A stretch of DNA of 64,000 bases from an uncultured Alphaproteobacteria bacterium (lineage in GTDB: Bacteria > Pseudomonadota > Alphaproteobacteria > HIMB59 > GCA-002718135), in NCBI GenBank assembly GCA_902515745.1, contig CABXWB010000001.1, forward strand, positions 62,001 through 126,000. Direction: 5' to 3'. The notes beneath the pieces are model-generated. The model was not told the DNA's origin and did not search any database. It saw only the letters and a list, made by a program, of their open reading frames with translations. This document shows, in pieces, positions 52,863 to 64,000 of this stretch. Positions within the stretch are counted from its first letter, which is position 1; each line of letters opens with the position of its first letter. A program made the position numbers and the translations under genes.

Positions 52863-53378
52863 TTATTCTATATATTTAAAAAAAGTATATGACAATGTTA
52901 TCTCTTCAACATCTTTCATTGTAGGATCTTCACTGATTGATGGATCTACATAAAATACAACTGGCATTTCAACAGTCTCACCTGGTTTTAGGGTTTGTTT
53001 CTCAAAACAAAAACATTGTGTTTTTATAAAATAAGGGCCAACTTTTTGAGGTAAAACGTTAAAAGTTGCAGTTCCAATATTTTCAACATTAGAGAGATTT
53101 GTTGCTTTATAATTAACAAGCATATTTTCACCAACTTTGAAATTAATTTTTTCGGGAGCTTCAAAAGACCAATTTATACTATCATTAACATCCGCATTAA
53201 ATTTCAAGTTTATATCTCTTTCTAATATTGTGTTTGAACTAAACTCAGATGTGTTTGTTTTGCCTCCAAAGCCCGTTACTCGACAAAAAAGATCATAAAT
53301 AGGTACTGAAAATGCAACAAGCGTTATCATAATCAAAACTATAAAAGATAATCCAATTGCAGTTCTAATATTTGCCAA
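52863..53378 (-). CDS. ctaG: Cytochrome c oxidase copper assembly protein CtaG/Cox11
   Basis: This protein delivers copper to the CuB site of subunit I. It has one N-terminal membrane helix (IGLSFIVLIMITLVAFSVPIYDLFC) with the conserved cysteine, RVTGFGGKTN, and the copper-binding CFCFEKQTLKPGE. It has 171 residues. The start is a TTG with AGGGG seven bases upstream, just after the stop of the coxF-like gene. Confidence 0.93.
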   Translation of the reverse strand: MANIRTAIGLSFIVLIMITLVAFSVPIYDLFCRVTGFGGKTNTSEFSSNTILERDINLKFNADVNDSINWSFEAPEKINFKVGENMLVNYKATNLSNVENIGTATFNVLPQKVGPYFIKTQCFCFEKQTLKPGETVEMPVVFYVDPSISEDPTMKDVEEITLSYTFFKYIE

Positions 53379-53379
53379 C

Positions 53380-53487
53380 TTAAACCCCTAAAATATTTGC
53401 TTTAAATATGGTATATAAATAAAAGAAGGCGACAACACAGAGTAAGATTATTAAAGTTATTATATTTTTTTTTCTTCTATTTTTCAT
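53380..53487 (-). CDS. CoxF-like small membrane protein (35 aa)
   Basis: Not in the ORF track. An ATG overlapping the ctaB stop (TAATG) opens a frame of 35 codons: a basic start (MKNRRKKN) and one membrane helix (IITLIILLCVVAFFYLYTIF), then KANILGV. Alphaproteobacterial cox operons have a tiny gene (coxF) of this shape in this same spot between ctaB and ctaG. Its role is probably in oxidase assembly, but is not proven. It ends one base before the ctaG start. Confidence 0.7.
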   Translation of the reverse strand: MKNRRKKNIITLIILLCVVAFFYLYTIFKANILGV

Positions 53488-54407
53488 TACATAATCACAT
53501 GGTCAATTAATAATCCGGCAAACAAACTAAAAAGGTAAAATATAGTTAATGCAAAAAATTTTAATCCCTCAGTATTTGGAATTGATTTTTTTTCTTTAGA
53601 TTTTTTTAACTTAATTGCGTTGTTAAGTAAAAAAAAATTTAGAATTGTTGCTATTACAAAATATATTAAACCTACTCCCCTATCAATATAAGGAAGATAG
53701 CTTGAAGCTATCAAAATTACTGAGTAAAAAATAATTTGTTTTTTTGTTTCCTCTATACTGCTAACATTTGGTAACATAGGAACTTTAGCTTTTGCATAAT
53801 CATTACATCTATAAACTGATAAAGCCCAGAAATGTGGTGGCGTCCAAAAAAAGATAATTACAAACATACTTAATGGCAAAAGACTGATCTCAGGAGTAAC
53901 GGATGTCCATCCAATTATTGGTGGAATAGCTCCAGCTGCTCCACCTATTACAATGTTAAGCGATGTGGTTCTTTTTAACCAAAAGGTATAAATAAATATA
54001 TAAAACAAAATTGTAAAAAGTAATAAGCTTGTAGCAAGTGAATTAGAAAACCATTGCATTAAAATTAATGATACTGTTCCAGTGAGAATTCCAAGAACTA
54101 AAGCTTCATTTTTTGACACAATTCCCAGAGGAATTGGCCTCAGTTTAGTTCTTTCCATAGTTCTATCTATATCTTCATCAAACCACATATTGATTGCAGC
54201 TGAAGAACCTGCTCCTAAAGCAACTGCAACAATAATAATTAAATAATTTAAAATAGGAATCTGGTCTGGTGCCAAAAACATTCCAGTGAAGGCAGTAAAA
54301 ATAACTAGAGACATTACTCTTGGCTTCATGAGCTCGTAATAACCTTTAGTTTTTCTTAAAAAGATATTATTACTGTAGCCCTCCTCTAACAAGGTTTTAA
54401 CCTCCAC
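53487..54407 (-). CDS. ctaB: Protoheme IX farnesyltransferase
   Basis: This enzyme adds a farnesyl group to heme b, giving heme o for the oxidase. It is a UbiA-fold membrane protein with 306 residues; the catalytic motifs are NMWFDEDIDRTMERTKLRPIP and the second aspartate-rich region around FWALSVYRCNDYAKAKVPMLP. YYELMKPRVMSLVIFTAFTG near the start is typical. It lies between coxA and the coxF-like gene in the oxidase operon. Confidence 0.95.
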   Translation of the reverse strand: MEVKTLLEEGYSNNIFLRKTKGYYELMKPRVMSLVIFTAFTGMFLAPDQIPILNYLIIIVAVALGAGSSAAINMWFDEDIDRTMERTKLRPIPLGIVSKNEALVLGILTGTVSLILMQWFSNSLATSLLLFTILFYIFIYTFWLKRTTSLNIVIGGAAGAIPPIIGWTSVTPEISLLPLSMFVIIFFWTPPHFWALSVYRCNDYAKAKVPMLPNVSSIEETKKQIIFYSVILIASSYLPYIDRGVGLIYFVIATILNFFLLNNAIKLKKSKEKKSIPNTEGLKFFALTIFYLFSLFAGLLIDHVIM

Positions 54408-54412
54408 AATTA

Positions 54413-56822
<2,410 letters not shown>

Positions 56823-56920
56823 ATTAATTATTTATTTTATACACTAATAAATAAATTATTCAGTAAATTAACCAGTGATTTAGAGGCAAAATTCTAGGAC
56901 AGGTTGTCGCTCATTATGAT
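56823..56920 (-). promoter_or_regulatory. Likely promoter region of the cox operon
   Basis: This 98 bp spacer lies between rsmE and coxB, both on the minus strand. On that strand a TATAAAAT box occurs about 22 bases before the coxB ATG, with a weak TTACTG 19 bases further up. A short GACA/TGTC dyad is nearer rsmE. A promoter here would let the oxidase genes be transcribed apart from rsmE. Confidence 0.35.
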
Positions 56921-57652
56921 TTATTCAATAACCGATTGAATAGAAAAAATTGCAGCAGTAGTTGCAGTGTCTGATCTAAGAATTCTTTTTCCCAAAGAGA
57001 CGGATATACACGAAGACAAAGAAGAGATGGTTCTTCGTTCCTTTTCAGAAAAACCACCTTCGGGTCCAATGATGACAGACCATTTTTTGTATTTTTTTGT
57101 TTCATTAATTAATGCATTGTAAATAGTTGGTAAATTTTCATTTCCTTCGTCACAAAATACTAACCCTCTATCAGATGGAAAATTGTTAACTAAATCATCT
57201 AGTTTAATTGTTTTATCTAAAGTCGGAATTGACGATCTCTCAGATTGTTCTGATGCTTCAATCATATTTAATTCAAAATTTTTAAAATTTATTTTTGATT
57301 GATTTGTATATTCTGTCAAAATTGGAATAAATTTAGAGATGCCAAGCTCGGTAGCTTTTTGAATGGTGATATTCATTCTATAAGATTTGATTGGAGCAAA
57401 TATTAGCCATAAATCAGATTCTTGAGGAATATCTCTCAATTTGTTTTGAATTTGTAAAACAATGTTATCTCTATTGATAGAAATTACTTTAGATAACCAT
57501 TCACCTGTCAAACCATCGAATAAATTTATGTTATCTTCTTTTTTGATTCTAAGAACATTTTTCAAAAAGTGGTGCTGCTTATATTTTATATAAATTAAAA
57601 TATTGGCTGATAATTTTTTTGATACAAATAATCGTGTTTTAGACATTTTCAT
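56921..57652 (-). CDS. rsmE: 16S rRNA m3U1498 methyltransferase
   Basis: This SPOUT methyltransferase modifies U1498 of 16S rRNA. The C-terminal SAM-binding knot has IIGPEGGFSEKE and SLGKRILRSDTATTAAI; the N-terminal PUA-like part has HHFLKNVLRIKKEDNINLFDG. At 243 residues it is normal. It is divergent from ubiA by 35 bases, a frequent alphaproteobacterial pairing. The start could also be the inner ATG at codon 3. Confidence 0.93.
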   Translation of the reverse strand: MKMSKTRLFVSKKLSANILIYIKYKQHHFLKNVLRIKKEDNINLFDGLTGEWLSKVISINRDNIVLQIQNKLRDIPQESDLWLIFAPIKSYRMNITIQKATELGISKFIPILTEYTNQSKINFKNFELNMIEASEQSERSSIPTLDKTIKLDDLVNNFPSDRGLVFCDEGNENLPTIYNALINETKKYKKWSVIIGPEGGFSEKERRTISSLSSCISVSLGKRILRSDTATTAAIFSIQSVIE

Positions 57653-57687
57653 TACAATAGTTTAGAATTATAACATTATATTCATAT

Positions 57688-58551
57688 ATGTGGGATAACT
57701 TAGTTGTAAAAAAAATATTTGATTACTGCGAGTTAATCAGACTTAACAAACCTATTGGCTTCCTTCTATTAATGTGGCCTTGCTGGTTTGGGTTAGCGAT
57801 ACTAAAAACAGAAACTTCTAAACTAATATTTTGGTATTTACTTTTTTTAATTGGTTCTTTTTTAATGAGAAGTGCAGGTTGTATAATTAATGACATCATT
57901 GATATTGATTTTGATCAAAAAGTTACACGTACCAAATTTAGACCTTTAGCATCAAAAAAAATTTCTATTACTGAAGCGATCTTACTATTAATAATATTAT
58001 TGGTAATTAGTTTTTTCATTCTTCTCGAGTTTAATTTTAATTCAATTTTATTGGGTTTCTTAAGTGTGCCATTTGTTATTTTATATCCTTTTATGAAAAG
58101 ATTTACTTTCTTCCCACAATTATTCCTTGGAATTATATTTAGTTGGGGGGTGCTAATAGTTTCAATACAATTTAATACACGAATTACATTCGATTTTCTT
58201 TTATTGTATTTTTTATGTATATTTTGGACATTAGCATATGATACTATTTATGCCTACCAAGATAAGGCAGATGATATTTTAAATAAGATCAAATCTACTG
58301 CAGTTTATTTTGATAAAAATGGTAAAAAATTTGTTCAAACATGCTATCTTATTATTTTAATTATATTGTCTTATTTTGTATGGAATTCCTCAAATTTTTT
58401 ACTAAGCTCAATTATTATAGCAACTATCGCAATTTGTACGTATATAGCAATCCAGAAATGGGATATAACATCACCTTCAAGCTCAAATTATTATTTCAGA
58501 CAAAATAATATTTTTGCAATTATGTTATTTTTACTTTTACAAACTTTTTAA
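57688..58551 (+). CDS. ubiA: 4-hydroxybenzoate polyprenyltransferase
   Basis: This membrane enzyme attaches the polyprenyl chain to 4-hydroxybenzoate in ubiquinone synthesis. The two aspartate-rich motifs are INDIIDIDFDQKVTRTKFRPL and DTIYAYQDKADD. The RLNKPIGFLLLMWPCWFGL start is typical of UbiA rather than the related heme farnesyltransferase. It has 287 residues. The stop overlaps the msbA start by one base. Confidence 0.94.
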   Translation: MWDNLVVKKIFDYCELIRLNKPIGFLLLMWPCWFGLAILKTETSKLIFWYLLFLIGSFLMRSAGCIINDIIDIDFDQKVTRTKFRPLASKKISITEAILLLIILLVISFFILLEFNFNSILLGFLSVPFVILYPFMKRFTFFPQLFLGIIFSWGVLIVSIQFNTRITFDFLLLYFLCIFWTLAYDTIYAYQDKADDILNKIKSTAVYFDKNGKKFVQTCYLIILIILSYFVWNSSNFLLSSIIIATIAICTYIAIQKWDITSPSSSNYYFRQNNIFAIMLFLLLQTF

Positions 58552-60299
58552 TGTCCTCAGAAAATAAACAATCCGTTACTTCAAGAATAGTATTTCAATA
58601 TTTAATGAGTCATAAACTCAAAATAATTTTAGCTTTATTTATGATGGTTATTTCAGCAGCAGCAACTGGTTTACATGCTTGGTTGGTAAGACCTGCGCTT
58701 GATGAAGTTCTAATCAAAGGTAATAAAGAAATGTTATTTTTAATTCCAATTGCAATAATTATAGTGACCCTCTGTAAAGGATTGGCAACATATACTCACT
58801 CTTATCAAATGAGTAAAGTTGCACATTCTATTATTGCAAAACTTCAAACTCAGATGTTTGAAAAACTCATGTATTTGAATATGAAATTTTATAATGATTC
58901 TAAGTCAGGTAATTTAATTTCAAGACTTATTAATGATACTTACTACTTAAGACTTGCAATAGTTAAATCTGTAACAGGAATTATAAAAGATGTTTTAGTT
59001 ATTATTTTTTTACTAGGTAACATGTTTTACCAAAGTTGGACCCTAACTCTTTTTGCTTTTTTTGCATTCCCTTTAGCGATCTGGCCCATACGAAAAATTG
59101 GGAAGAGTATAAGAAAAATTACTTACACTATCCAAAACGAAATTGCAGTTTTTTCTAATGTGTTAGCTGAGAGCATTAAAGGTATTAGACAAGTAAAAGC
59201 ATACTCAAGAGAAAACTATGAAAAACAAAGGGCTTTTGAAACAATTAGTTTCATTCAAAAATATTTTACAAAATCTGCTTTTATTAGCAATCGCTTAAGC
59301 CCCTTAATGGAATTTATTGGAAGTTTAGCTGTAGCACTCTCAATTTATGTTGGGGGTGTTTTTGTCTTAAACGAAAGTATGACAACAGGCCAATTTATGA
59401 GTTTTTTAGTAAGTCTTCTTCTGGCTTATCAACCAGTAAAGGCACTTGGAAATCTAAATATTAGTGTCCAGGAAGGCCTAGCTGGAGCTGAAAGAATATT
59501 TAAACTTTTAGATACAAGTGAAAAAAATATGGAAAATATTTCTCCAAAAAATACTATAAATCTAGATGGAGATATTGTTTTTAAAGATGTTTCATTTGCA
59601 TATAATGATAATACAGTGCTTGATAAAATAAGTTTAAGAATACCAAAAGGAAAAAAAGTTGCTTTAGTTGGTTTATCTGGATCTGGTAAATCAACGATAG
59701 CAAATATAATTTTGCGATTATATGATAATTATTCAGGCTCTATATTAATTAATTCTAAAGATATTAAAGAATTAGATCTTACAGATGTAAGAAATAGTGT
59801 TTCAATAGTAACGCAAGAAACAATTTTATTTAATGAGAGTATATTTAACAATATTAAATATGGAAACCTTAAAGCAACTGATGAAGAGATTAGTTTAGTT
59901 GCTAAAAATGCTGGGGTGAGTAGTTTTTCAGAAAAATTGGGTCAAAAACTAGACACTGTTATTGGAGAAAACGGCATAAAATTATCAGGTGGACAACGAC
60001 AAAGAATTGCTATTGCCCGAGCTCTAATAAAAGATGCGCCACTTTTAATTATGGACGAAGCTACATCTTCTTTAGATAACATAACTGAAAATAAAATTCA
60101 TGAAACAATAAATAGTCTTATGAATAATAAAACCAAATTAATAATTGCACATAGATTAAGTACAATAGAAGACGCAGATATTATCTACGTTTTAGATAAA
60201 GGCAAAATTGAAAGTCAAGGAAAACATGAAGAGTTAATTTCTAAATCAACTATTTATAGAAAATTACAACTAAGAGATCAGTTGGAAAATGAGTTTTAA
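58551..60299 (+). CDS. msbA: ABC transporter MsbA-like (lipid A/multidrug exporter)
   Basis: This half-transporter has 582 residues with six N-terminal membrane helices (about residues 20-310) and a C-terminal ATPase. Walker A is GLSGSGKST, the signature LSGGQRQR and Walker B LLIMDEATSSLD. Its operon with a DUF374 acyltransferase, waaA, lpxK and an lpxL-like gene supports a role in flipping lipid A-core. It works as a homodimer. Confidence 0.88.
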   Translation: MSSENKQSVTSRIVFQYLMSHKLKIILALFMMVISAAATGLHAWLVRPALDEVLIKGNKEMLFLIPIAIIIVTLCKGLATYTHSYQMSKVAHSIIAKLQTQMFEKLMYLNMKFYNDSKSGNLISRLINDTYYLRLAIVKSVTGIIKDVLVIIFLLGNMFYQSWTLTLFAFFAFPLAIWPIRKIGKSIRKITYTIQNEIAVFSNVLAESIKGIRQVKAYSRENYEKQRAFETISFIQKYFTKSAFISNRLSPLMEFIGSLAVALSIYVGGVFVLNESMTTGQFMSFLVSLLLAYQPVKALGNLNISVQEGLAGAERIFKLLDTSEKNMENISPKNTINLDGDIVFKDVSFAYNDNTVLDKISLRIPKGKKVALVGLSGSGKSTIANIILRLYDNYSGSILINSKDIKELDLTDVRNSVSIVTQETILFNESIFNNIKYGNLKATDEEISLVAKNAGVSSFSEKLGQKLDTVIGENGIKLSGGQRQRIAIARALIKDAPLLIMDEATSSLDNITENKIHETINSLMNNKTKLIIAHRLSTIEDADIIYVLDKGKIESQGKHEELISKSTIYRKLQLRDQLENEF

Positions 60300-60960
60300 A
60301 AAAAAAATTTTTAAATTTTCTATATCTCAAAAAATTTTAGCATTTATAGGTTACATATATATCTTATTCGTATGTTACACCTCTAAAATACAGATCATAA
60401 ACTCTGAGTTACCAGAAAAATTGTGGAGAGAGAATAAGCCTTTTATTTTAGCATTTTGGCATGGTCAATTGATGATGTTAGGATATGTATGGAAAAGTAA
60501 AGCTGTGTTAAATATGTTAGCATCTAGCCATAGTGATGGTCGATTTGGTTCATATATTGCAAGTTATTTTAATTTAAAAAATGTTTCTATAATGTCAAAA
60601 AATAAATCACCTTCATTAAGGAAAGTATTTAAAATTTTAAAAGATAGAAATTATATTGGTATTACTCCTGATGGACCAAGGGGACCAAATAAGAAAGTCT
60701 CAGAAGGAATTATAAAAATTGCAATTCATTCTCAAGTCCCTATTATACCACTTGGTTTTGCTTCAAATAAAAATCTTAAACTTAAATCTTGGGACTCATT
60801 TTTAATTACATATCCATTTTCAAGATGCAAATTTGTCTGGGGTGAACCAATTACTATTCCTTCTTCTACTAAAGATGATGATTTAGAAAAATATAAGAAT
60901 TTCTTGGAAGAAAAAATTAATGATTGCATGGAATCAGCAGAAAAAAATCTAAATGCTTAG
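60289..60960 (+). CDS. DUF374 lysophospholipid acyltransferase-like protein
   Basis: This 223-residue protein has the DUF374 motifs FWHGQLMMLGY, SSHSDGRFGSYIA and GITPDGPRGPNKKVSEGI. The H-x4-D active-site pattern is present as HSDGRF-like spacing in the family. It is located between msbA and waaA, a conserved setting, and likely acts on lipid A or a membrane lipid. The substrate is not known. It overlaps msbA by eleven bases and waaA by eight. Confidence 0.85.
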   Translation: MSFKKKIFKFSISQKILAFIGYIYILFVCYTSKIQIINSELPEKLWRENKPFILAFWHGQLMMLGYVWKSKAVLNMLASSHSDGRFGSYIASYFNLKNVSIMSKNKSPSLRKVFKILKDRNYIGITPDGPRGPNKKVSEGIIKIAIHSQVPIIPLGFASNKNLKLKSWDSFLITYPFSRCKFVWGEPITIPSSTKDDDLEKYKNFLEEKINDCMESAEKNLNA

Positions 60961-62173
60961 AATATATCAGATACTTAGTACTCTTCTCATACCAGTAATT
61001 ATTTTTAATATATTTATTAGGATCTATAGAAAAAAAGAGGATAGACTAAGATTTATTGAAAGATTTGGAAAACCAACGGTAATAAAAAATACTGAGAAAA
61101 AAATTTTATGGATACATGCAGCAAGTATTGGTGAATTTAAATCTTCAGATTTAATTATAGAAAGATATCATAAAGTATTTGATATTTTAGTTACCACAAC
61201 AACAAAATCTTCTGCAGAATATATTGAGGAGTTTTATAAAAATAAAATTATCCATCAATACATCCCATTTGATGTGTCTCTGTGGTGTTCAAGATTTTTA
61301 AACTTTTGGAAACCAAATCTCATTCTATGGATAGAGTCAGATATTTGGCCAAATATGCTTAATAAAATTAGAGTTAAAAATATCAATTGTTTATATTTAA
61401 ATGCAAGGATTTCTCCAACTTCTTTTAAAAGATGGAAAAGTACAAAAAATTTCTACAGAAATTCATTAAAGAGTTTTAATAAAATTTTTGCACAAAGCAA
61501 AGATGACAAAAAAAGAATTCAAGAATTAACAAACTTACAAATTGACTATGTTGGAAATTTAAAATTAGCTAAAAATAAAAATAATTCTTCAATAAATAAA
61601 GATCAATCAAATACAATCATGATTGCAAGTACTCATTCTAATGAAGAAAAAGAGATAATTAAATGTATTAAAAAAACAATTCATGAATTTAATTTAAAAA
61701 TTTATCTTGCACCAAGGCATCCAGAAAGAATTGGTACAATTAAGCAAGAATTAAATAAAGAAGGATTTAATATTTCTTTAGAATCTAAAAAAGAAATTGA
61801 AGAAAATAATATCGTAATAATTGATAGTTTTGGAAAATTAGATCAATATTTTAAAATTAGTGATTTAGTTATTTTAGGTGGTTCTTTTTTAAAAAATATT
61901 GGCGGACATAATCCTATAGAGCCTGCAAGTTATGGATGTGCTATTATTAGCGGTAATTATGTTGATAATTGGACTAATATTTATGAAGATATGATAAAAG
62001 CAAATTCATGTATAATGGTAAATAAGTTTGAAGATATTGATGTAAAAATGAAAGAATTACTAAATAATAATTTAAAAGTAAAAAAAATTCAAGCAAATGC
62101 AATTGAGTTTTCTAATAGATCTTTCTTTGAAAAAGAAAAGCTTTTCAAAGACATCGAAAAGTACATTAATTAA
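60953..62173 (+). CDS. waaA: 3-deoxy-D-manno-octulosonic acid (Kdo) transferase
   Basis: This membrane-associated glycosyltransferase adds Kdo to lipid IVA. It has 406 residues, an N-terminal anchor helix (ILSTLLIPVIIFNIFIRIY), the catalytic-glutamate stretch WIHAASIGEFKSSDLII, LWIESDIWPNML, NARISPTSFKRWK, and the CMP-binding LAPRHPERI and GGHNPIEPASYG. It precedes lpxK by one base. Confidence 0.94.
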   Translation: MLRIYQILSTLLIPVIIFNIFIRIYRKKEDRLRFIERFGKPTVIKNTEKKILWIHAASIGEFKSSDLIIERYHKVFDILVTTTTKSSAEYIEEFYKNKIIHQYIPFDVSLWCSRFLNFWKPNLILWIESDIWPNMLNKIRVKNINCLYLNARISPTSFKRWKSTKNFYRNSLKSFNKIFAQSKDDKKRIQELTNLQIDYVGNLKLAKNKNNSSINKDQSNTIMIASTHSNEEKEIIKCIKKTIHEFNLKIYLAPRHPERIGTIKQELNKEGFNISLESKKEIEENNIVIIDSFGKLDQYFKISDLVILGGSFLKNIGGHNPIEPASYGCAIISGNYVDNWTNIYEDMIKANSCIMVNKFEDIDVKMKELLNNNLKVKKIQANAIEFSNRSFFEKEKLFKDIEKYIN

Positions 62174-62174
62174 A

Positions 62175-63173
62175 ATGCTTAAAGCTCCTAAATTTTGGTA
62201 TAAAAAAAATGACACATACTTATCAAATTCCTTATATCCACTCTCATTACTATTTAGATTTGGAACTAAAATAAGAAATTTTGTTAGTAGAAAAACATCT
62301 TCTGGAATTCCAGTAATTTGTATTGGGAATATAGTAGTGGGAGGAGCTGGTAAAACACCAGTAGCTTTAAAAATTGGAAATTTATTAAAACTTAATGGCT
62401 ATAATCCTCACTTTGTTTCAAGAGGCTATGGTGGAGTTGAAACGTCTAATGTTCTTGTTAAAGATTGGCACTCTGCAAAAAGTGTTGGGGATGAATCTTT
62501 ATTATTGTCTGAAGTTGCACCAACGTGGATAGGCCAAGATAGAAACAGATCCTTTATTTTGGCTAGAGAAAAAGGTGCTGACTGCATAATTATGGATGAT
62601 GGCTTTCAAAATCCAAGTCTTCAGAAAGATTTTTCAATTATAGTAATTAATGGTGAACAAGGATTTGGAAATAAACGAGTGATTCCATCTGGCCCTCTTA
62701 GAGAAAGTATATCAAGAGGTATTTCTAGAGCAAATTTAGTAATTGTAATTGGTGAAATTGCTCAAGATGTTAAAGATAAAATTCCTAATACTGTTCCAAT
62801 TATTCATGCTAAGTTCCAAATTAGTAAAGATAATAAAATTTATAAAAATCAAAAAGTGACAGCTTTTGCAGGTATTGCTTATCCTGAAAAATTTTATAAT
62901 TCACTAACTGAACAAGGTGCTATTTTAGAAAAAAAAATTAGCTACCCAGATCATCATATATTTGATGAAAATGACATGTTAAATCTCGCAGAGAATGCTA
63001 ATCTTACAAAATCTGTATTGGTTACTACAAAAAAAGATTTTGTAAGAATACCAAAATCATATCGTTCTCTAGTAAGTACACTTAATGGTGAAATTAAATT
63101 TGAAGATGAAAATTTACTCAAAGAAATTTTAAGCAATGTACTAGAAAATAAAATTAATGATTTAGCAATATGA
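62175..63173 (+). CDS. lpxK: Tetraacyldisaccharide 4'-kinase
   Basis: This kinase puts the 4'-phosphate on the lipid A precursor at the inner membrane. It has the P-loop GNIVVGGAGKTPVALKI, HFVSRGYGG, GADCIIMDDGFQNPSL, GFGNKRVIPSGPLRE and YPDHHIFDENDM. The ORF track begins at 62097, inside waaA; the ATG at 62175, just after the waaA stop, gives a normal 332-residue protein. Its stop overlaps the next start (ATGA). Confidence 0.94.
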   Translation: MLKAPKFWYKKNDTYLSNSLYPLSLLFRFGTKIRNFVSRKTSSGIPVICIGNIVVGGAGKTPVALKIGNLLKLNGYNPHFVSRGYGGVETSNVLVKDWHSAKSVGDESLLLSEVAPTWIGQDRNRSFILAREKGADCIIMDDGFQNPSLQKDFSIIVINGEQGFGNKRVIPSGPLRESISRGISRANLVIVIGEIAQDVKDKIPNTVPIIHAKFQISKDNKIYKNQKVTAFAGIAYPEKFYNSLTEQGAILEKKISYPDHHIFDENDMLNLAENANLTKSVLVTTKKDFVRIPKSYRSLVSTLNGEIKFEDENLLKEILSNVLENKINDLAI

Positions 63174-64000
63174 AACAGGTAATTTACTTTTTACAGTATA
63201 TTGGATTTATTTTTATTTATTTTTTATATAAAATTTTACCACTAAATTTATCTGTTAAAGTTTCATCATTTTTATTTAGAACTTTTGGTAAATTTTCACG
63301 AGCCAATAAAACAGCTATAAATAATTGCAAGCATGTTTTCCCAAATCTTAAAGATGAAGAAATACAAAATATTATAAAAAAAAGTTGGAATAATCTTGGA
63401 ATGACAATTTGTGAACTGCTAAAAATTAATGATTTTTTTAAAAAAAAAAAAATAAAATATATCAATTTAGAAAATATGGAAGATTTTATTAAAAATAAAA
63501 AACAAGCAATTTTTATTAGTATTCATCAATCTAATTGGGAAATAATGATTCCAGGTTTAGATAGAATTGGAATTAATATTGGTTGTATTTATAGGCATAT
63601 AAATAATAATTTTATAGATAAACTAATACTAAATATTAGACAAAATTCGCTTGTTTCTAAAACTAGCTTTTACACTCCCAAGGGAAAGAAAAGTGCTAAA
63701 GATATTCTTGATGCTATAAATAATTCTTTATCAATTGGAGTATTAATAGATCAAAAAGATTCCTCAGGAGAAGAAGTAATGTTTTTTAATAAAAAAGTTA
63801 AAACACAAACAGGTTTTTTAAAAATAGCCAGAAAATATAATTTACCGATAGTTCCAGTACAAAATAAAAGAATGAATAATGGAAATATTGAATTAACATT
63901 TTTAGAGCCATTTTATCATAATAATTTAGAAATAAATGATACTCAAATGATGGAAGAAATTCATAAAAAGATTGAAGAGTGGATTAAAGCAGATCCATCT
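63170..64000 (+). CDS. LpxL/HtrB-family lipid A acyltransferase, 3' end cut by window
   Basis: Missed by the ORF track because it runs off the end. From the ATG at 63170 the frame is open for 277 codons. An N-terminal membrane helix (YFLQYIGFIFIYFLYKILPL) is followed by the acyltransferase H-x4-E box in SIHQSNWEIM, GVLIDQKDSSGEE and FLKIARKYNLPIVPV. It transfers a secondary acyl chain to lipid A. It overlaps lpxK by four bases. A run of 13 A's (63440-63452) codes for lysines and does not break the frame. Confidence 0.88.
   Translation, partial: MKQVIYFLQYIGFIFIYFLYKILPLNLSVKVSSFLFRTFGKFSRANKTAINNCKHVFPNLKDEEIQNIIKKSWNNLGMTICELLKINDFFKKKKIKYINLENMEDFIKNKKQAIFISIHQSNWEIMIPGLDRIGINIGCIYRHINNNFIDKLILNIRQNSLVSKTSFYTPKGKKSAKDILDAINNSLSIGVLIDQKDSSGEEVMFFNKKVKTQTGFLKIARKYNLPIVPVQNKRMNNGNIELTFLEPFYHNNLEINDTQMMEEIHKKIEEWIKADPS

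Noticed and set aside
62097-62174. Longer N-terminus for lpxK inside waaA
   Set aside because: The ATG at 62175 directly after the waaA stop gives the normal LpxK start and length.
63217-63465. 82-codon minus-strand ORF at the end
   Set aside because: Lies inside the lpxL-like gene and is full of Phe/Leu from A-rich codons read backwards.

Overview
The window is about 70% A+T and very densely coding: almost every gene overlaps or nearly touches the next. It has no mobile element, no CRISPR array and no tRNA or rRNA gene that I can see. Several blocks have classic alphaproteobacterial gene order: mutY-DUF721-dsbA-smc, an F0-only ATP synthase block (atpI-atpB-atpE-atpF'-atpF), ispH-thrB-rnhA, coxB-coxA-ctaB-coxF-ctaG-coxC-SURF1 followed by thrC and an M16 peptidase, rsmE/ubiA, and msbA-DUF374-waaA-lpxK-lpxL. 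This points to a streamlined marine alphaproteobacterium with a SAR11-like or HIMB59/AEGEAN-169-like genome style. The exact lineage is an inference and would need a marker-gene tree.

Layout. 1-4.7 kb: purine synthesis, with purM (cut by the window edge) divergent from a purS-purL fusion and purQ. 4.7-14.8 kb: housekeeping (mutY, a DUF721/DciA-like gene, a dsbA-like gene, a short smc, ATP synthase F0, ispH, thrB, rnhA, a yceI-like gene). 14.9-28.9 kb: a catabolic region for sugars and sugar acids, with a xylulokinase, Ldh2-type and FAD-type hydroxyacid dehydrogenases, a 2OG oxygenase, a Gfo/Idh dehydrogenase, a RhaM-like mutarotase, a COG3618 lactonase, a PdxA-like dehydrogenase, an enolase-superfamily dehydratase, an IlvD/Edd dehydratase and an SMP-30 lactonase. 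28.9-34.4 kb: a minus-strand oxygenase cluster with two paralogous membrane di-iron desaturase-like proteins, a Rieske ferredoxin, an FAD ferredoxin reductase, a PanB-like protein lacking usual catalytic residues, and a sterol-desaturase-family protein. It resembles the MocD/MocE/MocF rhizopine oxygenase arrangement. 34.6-37.4 kb: a three-gene sugar ABC importer divergent from that cluster. 37.4-41.2 kb: SDR, peroxiredoxin, DsbD/ScsB-like and yqgE genes. 41.2-43.5 kb: two small genes and an ammonium transporter preceded by a tandem pair of glnA-type (glutamine) riboswitches. 43.5-47.2 kb: a Gfo/Idh plus TIM-barrel sugar pair, a GATase, ogt and a DUF6494 gene. 47.2-56.8 kb: M16 peptidase, thrC, M32 carboxypeptidase and the cytochrome aa3 oxidase operon. 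56.9-64 kb: rsmE, ubiA and lipid A/Kdo genes, the last running off the window.

Main points for a second look: (1) the tandem glutamine riboswitch on the amt leader; (2) the MocDEF-like cluster with a degenerate PanB homologue, next to a sugar importer and sugar-acid enzymes, which could be an undescribed oxidative catabolic system; (3) a SURF1 gene whose N-terminal membrane segment lies in frame directly after the coxC stop codon with no ATG/GTG/TTG to start it; (4) a 35-codon coxF-like gene missed by the ORF track. Function calls rest on motifs read by eye; no database search was run.
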